Shown: positions 30,400-40,679 of the stretch, piece after piece
How positions within the stretch are numbered: position 1 is the stretch's first letter
How the letters are laid out: the number at the start of each line of letters is the position of its first letter
Source of the DNA: Treponema sp.
GTDB taxonomy: Bacteria; Spirochaetota; Spirochaetia; Treponematales; Treponemataceae
Assembly (NCBI GenBank): GCA_016287815.1
Contig: JAEEWW010000002.1
Span: 18,234-82,233 of the forward strand
Reading direction: 5' to 3'
DNA length: 64,000 bases
Position numbers and translations under genes: made by a program
The notes under the pieces: generated by a model
The model's database searches: none
The model's input: the letters and a program-made list of their open reading frames with translations, nothing else
Told to the model about the DNA's origin: nothing

Positions 30400-31590
30400 A
30401 TGAATAAACTATCATCTATTTTTAAAGAATCATCAAAGTACAAAATGCTTTTTCTTTCTATCTTTATGATGGCAATCGGTTATGGGCTTCATAAAGGAAT
30501 TCTGGACAACTATCTTGCTGAAGTTGTTAAAATGAACGGCATGGATCGTGGCATTACAGAGTTTTTCCGCGAAATACCGGGCTTTCTTTTAATTTTTATT
30601 CTTGCCATTCTATATAAGTTTTCCGCAGAAAACATTTATAAAATCGGCGGAGTTTTTATGGTTATAGGAATGGCTTTACTGGCTTTTATTGCTCCTGTAA
30701 AAACGCTCATTATCCTTTCAATCTGTATCTATTCTACCGGCGAACACATTCAGCTTGGAATGAAAAACACGCTTACGCTGGAATATTCAAAGGAAGGTTC
30801 AGGCGGAAGAGGACTCGGCTGGCAAAATGCAATTCACCAGATTGGAACTTTAATCGGATACATTGCAATAATAATTGTCTTTTCTGCAATAACTGCTAAC
30901 AAGCCGTACAAGAGCGTTTATATTGTTTCCACAGTATTTATGATTTTTGCCCTGATTTTTGGTCTGCATCTTACAGCTAACAGTAAAACGGACAAATCTA
31001 AAAACCGCTTTTATTTTAGAAAGAAATTTACAAAGTATTACATGCTCGAAGTTTTCTACGGGGCACGCAAACAGGTTTTCTTTACCTTTGGACCTTACGT
31101 ACTTATTCTGTTTTACGGCGCAAAAGCTTCTGTTATAAGCCTTCTTTTTGCAGTTTCTGCAATTTCGTGCTTTTTGATTTCTCCGCTGATTGGAAAAATC
31201 ATTGATAAAATAGGCTACAAAACCGTAATGATAAGTGACACATTGATTTTAGTTATAGTCTGCTTTTTCTACGGCTTTGCGCATCATATTTTTCCAAAAA
31301 ACATTGCGTTTATCGTCTGCTGCGTAAACTACGTACTTGATTCAATTATTTCGCTTGCAGCAATGGCTTCCAATGTTTACGTTCAGGATATTTCAGACAG
31401 CGCAGAAGAAATCCGTGCTACAATTTCTACAGGAATAAGCGTTAACCATGCAATTACAATTTTGATTGCGCTTTTTGGCGGATGGATATGGCAGAGATTG
31501 GGAATTGAAACATTGTTTGTAATTTCGGCCGTTCTTGGTCTTTGCAACAGCGCTTACGCTGCTTCTATAAAATTGCCGAAGCAAAGCTGA
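30400..31590 (+). CDS. MFS-type transporter
   Basis: 12-TM pattern, IGKIIDKIGYKTVMI loop typical of MFS. Confidence 0.8.
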   Translation: MNKLSSIFKESSKYKMLFLSIFMMAIGYGLHKGILDNYLAEVVKMNGMDRGITEFFREIPGFLLIFILAILYKFSAENIYKIGGVFMVIGMALLAFIAPVKTLIILSICIYSTGEHIQLGMKNTLTLEYSKEGSGGRGLGWQNAIHQIGTLIGYIAIIIVFSAITANKPYKSVYIVSTVFMIFALIFGLHLTANSKTDKSKNRFYFRKKFTKYYMLEVFYGARKQVFFTFGPYVLILFYGAKASVISLLFAVSAISCFLISPLIGKIIDKIGYKTVMISDTLILVIVCFFYGFAHHIFPKNIAFIVCCVNYVLDSIISLAAMASNVYVQDISDSAEEIRATISTGISVNHAITILIALFGGWIWQRLGIETLFVISAVLGLCNSAYAASIKLPKQS

Positions 31591-31631
31591 TTTTATACTG
31601 ATTTTTATAAAAAAAATACCAGAGGTGAAAA

Positions 31632-32777
31632 ATGAAAGCAAAAAATAAAATGATTTACATTACGGCTATTATTGCAGTTCTTGCAGCAGCGGCTTATTTT
31701 GCATTTGATTATTTTTCACCGAAGGCAGAATTTGTAACCTATGCAGATTTCTATAAAAAAGTTGAAAACGGTGACATAGCATCGGTAAAAATTAGCGGCG
31801 AAAAAATCAATTATTTAACAAAGGACAGTGAAGTCCTGTTTGAAACAGAAAATCCTGATTCACCTTTTTTGAAAGAATTTTTAATGCGGAACGGTGTAAA
31901 GGTTTCTATAGAAAAAGATGTTTCTGATATTATTTCGCTCGTTCTTGATTCTGTGTTTTATCTGTTTTTCTTTTCTGTATTTTTCTTTGTTTTCAGAAAA
32001 TTTATCAGTCCGAATACTTTTAAAGTGGTTCATAAAACTGGTGTAAAATTTGATGACGTTGTAGGCATGGAAAGCCTTAAAAAAGACATGCAGACCGTTA
32101 TGGAAATTATGAAAAATCCTCTGTTCTATGCAAAAAAAGGAATCCGCATGCCGAAAGGAATTTTACTTGAAGGTGAACCAGGAAACGGAAAAACCCTTTT
32201 TGCAAAAGCACTGGCAGGCGAAGCAAAGGTTAATTTTATTCCTGCAAAAGCTACGGATTTTGAAAGCATGTTCATGGCAATCGGGCCGATGAAAGTTAAG
32301 CTGCTTTTTAGAAAAGCCCGTCGCCGCGCTCCATGCATTGTTTTTATAGACGAATTTGACGGAATCGGGACAAGACGGAATTATTCAGGCTCTGCAATAG
32401 AAACAGAAAATACAAGAATTGTTACGGCGCTGCTTAACGAGCTTGACGGTTTTGAAGCAACAAATGGAGTTCTTGTTCTTGCTGCAACAAACAGTATTCA
32501 GGCTTTAGACCCGGCTCTAATCCGCCCGGGACGTTTTGATGCAAGATTTAAAGTACCTTATCCGGATGAAAAAGACCGAATCCTTTTATGTAAAATGTAT
32601 CTGCGCGGAAAAAGCCCTGCATCAGATTGTACTCCGGAAAATCTTGCAAAACTGTTTAACGGTTTCAGCTGTGCAAAAATAGAAAGCACGCTAAACAGGG
32701 CAAGCCTTTTAAGCATTCAAAACGGAAAAGACAGTTTTTCTATAGAAGATGTAAAAACTGCCGCCCGCGAAGTCTAG
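31632..32777 (+). CDS. FtsH-like membrane AAA+ ATPase lacking the M41 peptidase domain
   Basis: N-terminal TM, FtsH-ext-like domain, TM, KFDDVVGMESLKKDMQ, EGEPGNGKTLFAKALAGEA, VFIDEFDGIG; ends after the AAA lid with no HEXXH. Confidence 0.88.
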   Translation: MKAKNKMIYITAIIAVLAAAAYFAFDYFSPKAEFVTYADFYKKVENGDIASVKISGEKINYLTKDSEVLFETENPDSPFLKEFLMRNGVKVSIEKDVSDIISLVLDSVFYLFFFSVFFFVFRKFISPNTFKVVHKTGVKFDDVVGMESLKKDMQTVMEIMKNPLFYAKKGIRMPKGILLEGEPGNGKTLFAKALAGEAKVNFIPAKATDFESMFMAIGPMKVKLLFRKARRRAPCIVFIDEFDGIGTRRNYSGSAIETENTRIVTALLNELDGFEATNGVLVLAATNSIQALDPALIRPGRFDARFKVPYPDEKDRILLCKMYLRGKSPASDCTPENLAKLFNGFSCAKIESTLNRASLLSIQNGKDSFSIEDVKTAAREV

Positions 32778-32785
32778 CTTTTCTG

Positions 32786-33769
32786 TCAGTTTGCGGCTTT
32801 TTTGAATTTTCCTGCAAGCTGTGAAACTATGATTGCAAAAAACATTATTGCGCAGCCTGTAATTTCGCGGGCGGAAAGAGTTTCGTGAATATAGATTGCC
32901 CCTGAAATTGCTGCAAAAACAGATTCCATGCACATCAAAAGCGAAGCAATTGTTGCTTCGCAGTATTTTTGGCCTATAACCTGCATTGTGTAGGCAAAGC
33001 CGCAGCTTAGTATACCCGAATACAAAATAGGAAAAATAGCAGAACGAATCTGTTCGATTTTTGGTTCTTCAAAAATAAACATTAAAACTGTAGAAATTAT
33101 TCCGCATGTAAAAAACTGAACGCATGAAAGTTTTACTCCGTCGCAGTCTGGTGCCCAGCGTTCTATTGCTAGAATCTGAAAAGAAAAGAAAACAGCACAT
33201 ACCAATGCAAGAAAATCTCCTTTACCTGTGAACGAAACGGAAGATTTTTCAAAACACAAAAAATAAAGTCCGATAAACCCAAGTGCTATACAAAGCCATG
33301 TTAAAACAGGAATTCTTTTGTTCAGTATAAATAAGCCGAGAATCGGAACAAAGAACATGTACATTGCCGTTATAAAGGCAATCTTTCCTGCTGTCATTCC
33401 CGGTTCATAAAATGCAAACTGCTGAAGGTTTGTGGCGATGCACAAAAATATTCCTATTATAATTCCGTGCTTTATTGTCTTTCTGTTTTTTATACGGTTT
33501 TCCCTGCGTTCTGATTCATTCATTCTGGAAGTAAGATATCTTTCCTGAATAAAAATAAATGGCATAAGAAAAATAGAGCCTATAAGCGTTCTGCAGCCCA
33601 TAAAGGTAAATGCCTGTACTGAATTGCTTCCAAGACTTTGTGAAACAAAAGAAGTACCCCAGATAAATGCGGTTGCAAGAAGCATTATTACGCCTTTTGT
33701 CTGAGTTTTGATTTTTAGTTCTGCCTGATTTGTTGAAAATGGGCTTTGTTCTTTATCGATTTTATTCAT
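32786..33769 (-). CDS. DMT/EamA family transporter
   Basis: GVIMLLATAFIWGTSFVSQS, two EamA repeats. Confidence 0.85.
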   Translation of the reverse strand: MNKIDKEQSPFSTNQAELKIKTQTKGVIMLLATAFIWGTSFVSQSLGSNSVQAFTFMGCRTLIGSIFLMPFIFIQERYLTSRMNESERRENRIKNRKTIKHGIIIGIFLCIATNLQQFAFYEPGMTAGKIAFITAMYMFFVPILGLFILNKRIPVLTWLCIALGFIGLYFLCFEKSSVSFTGKGDFLALVCAVFFSFQILAIERWAPDCDGVKLSCVQFFTCGIISTVLMFIFEEPKIEQIRSAIFPILYSGILSCGFAYTMQVIGQKYCEATIASLLMCMESVFAAISGAIYIHETLSAREITGCAIMFFAIIVSQLAGKFKKAAN

Positions 33770-33932
33770 GTCTACGGATAATAAAATCTTGCCGTAAAAA
33801 ATTCAATCATTTATGTGCTTGAGCTATTTATATATTTGACCAGGCGGGAGCTGCGATTTATACTAAACCAATATTTTATTCTTAAATTTGTTTTAAGAAA
33901 TACGATTATGCGTTATAATGGTTTAACATAAC

Positions 33933-36900
33933 ATGGCAAAAGCAAAGCAAGCAGACTTAGAAAAAATTGAAGACATTTTATCTAATCCGATTCTCGCAGC
34001 AGTTAAAAATATATGGAATTCTGCATTTCTGTTTGATTTAGAAACTTCTGAATATGAAGTTTATTTTGCGCCAGAATATTACAACAAGCTAGCAACACAG
34101 TTTAAAACACCGGCACAGTATTTTGAAGCATTCGCTTCCATCATGTCTTCTCAGTTTCAGAACAGGGTAAGTGATTTTCTTGATTTTTCAACAATGGAAG
34201 ACAGGCTAAAAGGAAAACCCTACATTTCTACTGAAGCAAGAACTGAAAAACTTGGCTGGATTCGTATTTTCTTAATTCCGCTAAATCCGGTTAGCCGGAA
34301 GAAAATAAAAAAAATCCTTTTTGCAACGCAAAGCATCAATGAAGAAGTTCAAAAGCAGGCGGATATTCAAAACCGCGGTATTGAATATCTTCGTATAATG
34401 GCAAATTTAAGTGCTGAATATGAAGATGTTTATCTTGTAGATTTAGATAACGACACTTTTGAAACAATGGCTTTCAGCAATATAATCCAGTATGAAAACA
34501 ATGATATTGTTATGCACACTAAGTATTCTTCTCAGCATGATGAATATATAAATAATTTTGTTCTGCCGGAATACAGGAAGCCTGTGCTTGAGGCCGTAAA
34601 ACTTGAAAATCTGAGGGAATATTTTAAAACAAAAAAAGACCTTTTTGTCCGCTATAAGGTTTATGCTGGACCAAACGGGCAGACTAACTATGAAATTCAC
34701 ATGGTAAAAGTAGACCACATGTCCGGTAATTTCATGGTTATGGGATTCCGCTGTATAGACGAAATTATTGCCAGAGAAGCAGAAATCCAAAGGCAGTTAA
34801 AACAGTCTCCTGCAAAAAAAGAACATCTTCTATCCCAGCTTACTAGGCTTCTTTACGGATTCAACCTTTCAATAGATATGGAAAGCGGAACTTTTACCCT
34901 GATTGAAGGTTCCGGTATGGAAAAGACTGTTGAATATTTAAAAACACAAACTTCGTATCAGAAAATTCAAAAAAATGCCATGCGAACGCTTCATCCTTCC
35001 TACAGGGAACTGTTCATGGTTCTTACAGATTTAGAAATCCTCAGGAACCGCAAGGAAATGCCTGGTATTATAGGTTCCCTGCGCTATCAGGTTATTCAGG
35101 AAGAAGAGCAGAAATACGAATGGCATGAAATAAATGTATTTTCCGGGATTGATGAAAATGAGCGCTGGGTTGTAAATATTCTTTGCCGTGACATTACAGA
35201 AAGCCATGAACGCCATAAACGGCATGAACGGGAACTGCGTGTTGCTTCCGAAAAAAACTTAATTCTTTCAGAACTTACACGCATGCTGTTCAGCTATAAT
35301 ATTTCTGTAAATCTGAATACAGGTAAATATAACGTTATAATCGGCAATGATGAAAATTCGCTTTATTCGTTTGTAAAAGAAACTGACGATTATGTTTCTA
35401 CGCTTGAGCGCAAGGCAGGATATGTTTTACCGGAATATAGAAAAGATTATCTTACGCTTTTAAATCTTGATTCTCTTAGAGTGCGAAGAAACATTGCAGG
35501 TTTTATAGGCTCTCTTGAATATGCGACAAATTCCGGCAATGGAATTGAATGGCGCGAAATAAATGTATTTATTACTATCGATGAATTTGGAAATTCCTTT
35601 GCAAATATTTTAGGAAAGGACATTACCGAAGTTCATAAGCAGAAAGAGCGGAAGATTCTTGAACAGCAGGCAGCCATTGCCCATGACCAGTTACTTTCAG
35701 GCATTACAAAAATGATTTACGGTCTTAATGCTACCGTTAATCTGGTTTCATGGAAGTACAGCCTGATTGTCGGAACAGGCATGGAACCTGTTGTTGAAAT
35801 TATTTCAAAAACCGATGACTACATAATTACTCTGGCAAAAGTAAAAAATCTTATTGTAAAAGAGTATCTGGATGACTTTGAAAATCTTTTTGGCATAGAT
35901 TCCCTGCTTAGCGTTAAAAACTCAGTAGGTTTTATAGGCTCTGTAATCACGGCTGCTTATCGCGAAAATAAAATCCGCTGGCAGGAAACAAGCCTTTTTA
36001 TGGGAAAGAATGAAAGCGGCGAGCCAGTTGCAAATATTCTTAGCCGCGACATTACCGAAAAACATGAGCAGCAGGAGCGCCGAGAACGGGAATTAAAGGC
36101 TTCCATGGCAAAGGATCAGCTTCTTTCCGGTGTTACAAAGCTTCTTTACGGCTACAACCTTACTGTTGATTTGCAGACAATGGAAGCAAACCTGATTGAA
36201 GGTTCTCCAAAGATGAAGTCTGCGATTAACTTCTTTGACGACTGCAAGAATTATTATCAGCTATATGAAAAAGCCCTGTCGATTGTAGACAAAGAAGATG
36301 AAGCAAAGCTTAAAGAGTTTCTGTCGCCCGAAAAACTTCTTACACACACAGGAAAAAGCGGTTTTATAAATACAATAGAAATCCGCTGTAAGCTTTATGG
36401 CCTTTTATTCTGGGAAGAAGTAAATATTTTTGCAGGCTTTAATGAAAAAGGCGAAAGCATAATAAACATGCTGGGCCGTAACACGTCCGAAGCCCATGAA
36501 AAAGAAGAAACTGAACGCCGCCTTTCAATTGAAAAAGCCACAAATGAAGCAAAGTCTCAGTTCCTTTCTAAAATTTCGCATGATATACGTACGCCTATTA
36601 ACGGAATAATGGGTATGCTGACCATCGCAAGAAACTACAGCCATGATAAAGAGCGTGTAGATGAATGTTTTAAAAAGATTGACATTTCTTCAAACTATCT
36701 TCTTGAACTGATTGATGATGTTCTGGATTTGGGCAAACTTGAAAGCGGAAAAATGGTTCTTTCTTCTGAGCCTATTGATATAAAAGAAAGCCTGGAACAG
36801 TTGAGTACGATTATTATTTCAATGGCAAAGGATCTGGGAATACAGTTGATTCAAAATAAGCCTGAAATACAGCATAGGTATGTTTTGGGCAGTTCCCTGC

Positions 36901-37676
36901 ATATAAGGCGAATCCTTATCAACATCATCACAAATGCAATTAAGTATAATAAAAAAGACGGTTCTGTTTCTCTTTCATTAAAAGAAATAAAATCTGATTC
37001 AGAATATGCAACCTATCAGTTTATTATAAGCGATACCGGTATAGGAATGTCCGAAGAATTTCAGGCAACTATGTTTGATTCTTTTGTGCAGGAACGCCGT
37101 AAAAATGTAGATAAATATCGAAGTTCAGGGCTTGGTCTTGCAATCGTAAAGCATCTTGTAGATTTAATGAACGGTACGATAAACGTAAAAAGCAAAATCG
37201 GTGAAGGTTCGGAATTTATTATAGAGTTACCATTGAAGATAGACAGAAATCCTAAACCTAAGAAGAAAAATGAAAAAATAGAAATCAACCTGAAGGGAAT
37301 GAAAATTCTTCTGGTTGAAGATATAGAAATAAACATGGAAATTGCCAGAATTCTTCTTACAGATGCCGGATGTAATGTTGTAACGGCTGAAAACGGAAAA
37401 ATAGCGGTTGACCTGTTCAGTAAATCAAAGCCAAATGAATTTGACGTTATTTTAATGGACGTTATGATGCCGGTGATGGACGGTTATCAGGCAACTTCGG
37501 CAATCCGTGCACTAAAACGCAGCGATTCTGATGTTCCTATAATTGCAATGACGGCAAACGCCTTTGCGGATGATATTCAAAAATGCCTGAGTTCCGGAAT
37601 GAACGGACATGTTGCAAAGCCGTTTAAAATCGAAAATCTTGTTGCAGAATTAGTAAAATATAAATCAGCCGAATAG
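33933..37676 (+). CDS. Hybrid sensor histidine kinase with tandem PAS-like modules and a C-terminal receiver
   Basis: FLSKISHDIRTPINGIMGML H-box, SDTGIGMSEEF, SGLGLAIVKHLVDLMNG, receiver KILLVEDIEINM...ILMDVMMPVMDGY. Confidence 0.93.
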   Translation: MAKAKQADLEKIEDILSNPILAAVKNIWNSAFLFDLETSEYEVYFAPEYYNKLATQFKTPAQYFEAFASIMSSQFQNRVSDFLDFSTMEDRLKGKPYISTEARTEKLGWIRIFLIPLNPVSRKKIKKILFATQSINEEVQKQADIQNRGIEYLRIMANLSAEYEDVYLVDLDNDTFETMAFSNIIQYENNDIVMHTKYSSQHDEYINNFVLPEYRKPVLEAVKLENLREYFKTKKDLFVRYKVYAGPNGQTNYEIHMVKVDHMSGNFMVMGFRCIDEIIAREAEIQRQLKQSPAKKEHLLSQLTRLLYGFNLSIDMESGTFTLIEGSGMEKTVEYLKTQTSYQKIQKNAMRTLHPSYRELFMVLTDLEILRNRKEMPGIIGSLRYQVIQEEEQKYEWHEINVFSGIDENERWVVNILCRDITESHERHKRHERELRVASEKNLILSELTRMLFSYNISVNLNTGKYNVIIGNDENSLYSFVKETDDYVSTLERKAGYVLPEYRKDYLTLLNLDSLRVRRNIAGFIGSLEYATNSGNGIEWREINVFITIDEFGNSFANILGKDITEVHKQKERKILEQQAAIAHDQLLSGITKMIYGLNATVNLVSWKYSLIVGTGMEPVVEIISKTDDYIITLAKVKNLIVKEYLDDFENLFGIDSLLSVKNSVGFIGSVITAAYRENKIRWQETSLFMGKNESGEPVANILSRDITEKHEQQERRERELKASMAKDQLLSGVTKLLYGYNLTVDLQTMEANLIEGSPKMKSAINFFDDCKNYYQLYEKALSIVDKEDEAKLKEFLSPEKLLTHTGKSGFINTIEIRCKLYGLLFWEEVNIFAGFNEKGESIINMLGRNTSEAHEKEETERRLSIEKATNEAKSQFLSKISHDIRTPINGIMGMLTIARNYSHDKERVDECFKKIDISSNYLLELIDDVLDLGKLESGKMVLSSEPIDIKESLEQLSTIIISMAKDLGIQLIQNKPEIQHRYVLGSSLHIRRILINIITNAIKYNKKDGSVSLSLKEIKSDSEYATYQFIISDTGIGMSEEFQATMFDSFVQERRKNVDKYRSSGLGLAIVKHLVDLMNGTINVKSKIGEGSEFIIELPLKIDRNPKPKKKNEKIEINLKGMKILLVEDIEINMEIARILLTDAGCNVVTAENGKIAVDLFSKSKPNEFDVILMDVMMPVMDGYQATSAIRALKRSDSDVPIIAMTANAFADDIQKCLSSGMNGHVAKPFKIENLVAELVKYKSAE

Positions 37677-37746
37677 ACGGATAGCCGGATAATTGCAAAA
37701 AAATCAGTAAAATTACACTGTTTCTATAAAAAGATACAAATTTTGC

Positions 37747-37775
37747 TTGACTTATTTTTTCCCCTGCGGTATAAA
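37747..37775 (+). promoter_or_regulatory. Sigma70-like promoter of the ABC transporter operon
   Basis: TTGACT - 17 nt - TATAAA. Confidence 0.65.
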
Positions 37776-37810
37776 ATAAATATAACGTTTCTATTTGGAG
37801 ATACAGAGAT

Positions 37811-38803
37811 ATGAAAAAAGCAGTTGTAACATTATTTGCCGCAGTTTTTGCAGCATCGGTTTTTGCAGGCGGCGCAAAAGATTCTAACAATGGAAAAGTA
37901 AAGATTGGTATTGCAAAAATTGTACAGCATGTTGCGCTTGATGAAGTAGAGAAGGGTATTATTGATTCAATTGAAGCAGCTGGAATTGAAGCTGATTTTG
38001 ACCTTCAGAATGCTAACGGCGATGTAAATACTGCAGCACAGATAGCAAATAAATATAAAGCAGAAAAAGTTGATGTTGCAGTTGGTATTGCAACACCGGT
38101 TGCAATGGCTCTTGCAAATGCAATAAAAGATAAGCCTGTTGTATTCGGCACAGTTACTGATCCTCTTGCTGCAGGTCTTGTTACAACTCTTGACCATGGC
38201 GAAGGCAATGTTACCGGAATGTCTGACGCAATTCCGACAGGCGAGCACATTAAACTATTTAAGAAAATTGCAGGAATTAAAACTTTAGGGTATATTTATA
38301 CAAGCAACGAAGCAAACTCTGTTTCTTCGCTCAAACTTGTAGAAGATGCATGTAAAGAAAACGGAATGTCACTTGTAACTCAGTCAATTACAACTTCTGC
38401 AGAAGTTAAACAGGCTGCTGAAGCAATTATCAACAGAGTAGACGGTATTTACCTTACAACTGACAACACAGTATTTTCAGCTCTTCCGGCACTTGTAAGC
38501 GTTTTTGAAAACGCAAAAAAGCCTGTTTTCTCCGGCGACGTAACAGGAGCACTTTCTGGCGGATGTTTTATGGCTTCAGGCTTTAACTATTACAAGGCAG
38601 GACGCGCAACAGGCGATATGGTTGTTTCAATTTTGAAAGGTGCAAAACCTGCTGAAATTCCGGTAAGGTTTATGACAGAACCTTCTGATTCTGACCTTTT
38701 GTTTGACCTTGACGCTGCTAAAAACTGCGGAATTAAGATTCCGGAAGAATATCTTAAAGCTGCAAACTATATCTTTGAAAACGGAAAATTAACAAAGAAA
38801 TAG
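37811..38803 (+). CDS. ABC transporter substrate-binding protein (TrpX/ABC_sub_bind type)
   Basis: Signal peptide, VKIGIAKIVQHVALDEVEKGI, VFGTVTDPLAAGLV. Confidence 0.88.
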   Translation: MKKAVVTLFAAVFAASVFAGGAKDSNNGKVKIGIAKIVQHVALDEVEKGIIDSIEAAGIEADFDLQNANGDVNTAAQIANKYKAEKVDVAVGIATPVAMALANAIKDKPVVFGTVTDPLAAGLVTTLDHGEGNVTGMSDAIPTGEHIKLFKKIAGIKTLGYIYTSNEANSVSSLKLVEDACKENGMSLVTQSITTSAEVKQAAEAIINRVDGIYLTTDNTVFSALPALVSVFENAKKPVFSGDVTGALSGGCFMASGFNYYKAGRATGDMVVSILKGAKPAEIPVRFMTEPSDSDLLFDLDAAKNCGIKIPEEYLKAANYIFENGKLTKK

Positions 38804-38875
38804 GCTGACTTTATTAAGATTAACTCTATTAAATAGATTGATTAACAAATTATAAGGAGAACCTTAAAAATACAA

Positions 38876-38904
38876 TGCCGCGGTACGGGAAACGCATCGC
38901 GGCA
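38876..38904 (+). other. Hairpin between binding-protein and permease genes
   Basis: TGCCGCG gtacgggaaacgcat CGCGGCA, perfect 7-bp stem. Confidence 0.6.
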
Positions 38905-38926
38905 AAACTATTTTTTAAGCGGAAAA

Positions 38927-39892
38927 ATGATTGAAGGTATTTTAATAGAAGGTTTGATTTACGGCCTTATGGTAATGGGGCTTTTCATCACCTTCCGTGT
39001 ATTGAATTTCTGTGACATGACTGTTGACGGTACTTTCCCGATGGGCGGTGCCGTCATGGCGTCTTTACTGATTAAAGGCGTAAATCCTGTTCTGGCGTTG
39101 CTTGCAGCATTTTTCTTTGGAATGCTTGCAGGCCTTGTAACGGCAATAATCCACAATAAGTTTAAATTGCCGGATTTGCTTTCCGGTATTTTAACAATGA
39201 CAATGCTTTACTCTGTAAATCTCCGCATAATGTCTAACCGTGCAAACATCCAGCTGCTTCGCGTAAATACACTTTTTACAGGAATTACGGCACGTTTTTC
39301 AGGCGTTTTAAGCCATGAAGCTTCAATCCTTGTTTTTATGGTAATTTTTGCCATTGTACTGAAATTCATTCTTGATGTTTTTTTTCATACGGATTTCGGA
39401 CTTTCGATGGGAGTTCTTGGAAGCAATGTTCAGCTTATAATTTCTCAGGGAATGAACCCTGCTGTAATTAAAACAATAGGAATCTGCCTTGGCAACGGCC
39501 TTACAGCAGTTGCCGGTGCTCTTGGCGCAATGTATCAGGGATTTGCCGATGTCGGTTCTGGAACAGGAATTATAGTTTCGGGGCTTGCATCTTTAATGCT
39601 AGGCGAATTTATTGTCCGTTCAAATAAAATTGAATTGCAGACTTTCCGCGTGCTTTTAGGTTCTATCGTTTACCGTACGTTAATGTATCTTGCACGAAGT
39701 TACGGTTACGTAATCGGAATGACAGCAAACGATTTAAAACTTATTACGGGGCTTTTAATAATCATCTGTCTTTTGCTTTCTAAAACGGATATTGCCGCAA
39801 AAATAAGAATCGGGCAGAGCCGACTGGAACGCCGTCGGGACATGGGGGCGGACAGCAATTCAGCTTCCGGAAAGCAAGGAGTTCAGCAATGA
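38927..39892 (+). CDS. ABC transporter permease
   Basis: Partner of the TrpX-like binding protein; FRVLNFCDMTVDGTFPMGGA. Confidence 0.88.
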   Translation: MIEGILIEGLIYGLMVMGLFITFRVLNFCDMTVDGTFPMGGAVMASLLIKGVNPVLALLAAFFFGMLAGLVTAIIHNKFKLPDLLSGILTMTMLYSVNLRIMSNRANIQLLRVNTLFTGITARFSGVLSHEASILVFMVIFAIVLKFILDVFFHTDFGLSMGVLGSNVQLIISQGMNPAVIKTIGICLGNGLTAVAGALGAMYQGFADVGSGTGIIVSGLASLMLGEFIVRSNKIELQTFRVLLGSIVYRTLMYLARSYGYVIGMTANDLKLITGLLIIICLLLSKTDIAAKIRIGQSRLERRRDMGADSNSASGKQGVQQ

Positions 39893-40677
39893 TTGAATTA
39901 AAAAATATAGGAATTGTTTTTAATGAAGGGACTCCTGACGAAAATATTGCCTTGCGCGATATAAACCTTACTATAAATAAAGGTGATTTTATCACTGTAA
40001 TCGGCTCTAACGGAGCCGGAAAATCAACTTTATATAATATAATAGCAGGAACTTTGCATCCGACTTCAGGTTCAATCACTTTAGACGGAAAAAATATTAC
40101 GCATGTTCCTGAATACAAAAGGGCAAATTACATTGGACGCATTTTCCAGAATCCGCTGTTGGGAACGGCCGGCAAAATGTCGCTCGAAGACAATATGATT
40201 ATCTGCGAAAAAAAAGGCTACAAGGCTTTAAAAATCAGCCTTAACCGCAAAAAACGCGAGCAGTTTAAAAGTCAGCTTTCTGTTCTTGGCATGGGGCTTG
40301 AAGACCGGCTTAGCGATAACGTTGAACAGTTTTCCGGCGGACAGCGGCAGGCACTTACGCTTTTAATGGCCGTTATGTCACATCCGGATTTGCTTCTGCT
40401 TGATGAACACACGGCAGCTCTTGATCCTGCCAATGCCGAAACAATTATGGAACTTACCAAAAAGTTTGCAGAAGAATACAACCTTACTGTAATGATGGTA
40501 ACTCATAACATGAGCCATGCGCTTTCTTACGGAAACCGTCTTTTAATGATGGACGGAGGAAAAATCATTTCGGATTTATCCGGCGAAGAAAAGCAGGAAC
40601 TTACGTTTGATTCAATCGTTGAACGTTTCAGACAGATAAAAAACGGAACTTTGAGCGACGGACTGTTATTGCACTGA
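39889..40677 (+). CDS. ABC transporter ATP-binding protein
   Basis: GSNGAGKSTLYNIIAG, FSGGQRQALTLLMAV, LLLLDEHTAALDP. Confidence 0.95.
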   Translation: MIELKNIGIVFNEGTPDENIALRDINLTINKGDFITVIGSNGAGKSTLYNIIAGTLHPTSGSITLDGKNITHVPEYKRANYIGRIFQNPLLGTAGKMSLEDNMIICEKKGYKALKISLNRKKREQFKSQLSVLGMGLEDRLSDNVEQFSGGQRQALTLLMAVMSHPDLLLLDEHTAALDPANAETIMELTKKFAEEYNLTVMMVTHNMSHALSYGNRLLMMDGGKIISDLSGEEKQELTFDSIVERFRQIKNGTLSDGLLLH

Positions 40678-40679
40678 TA

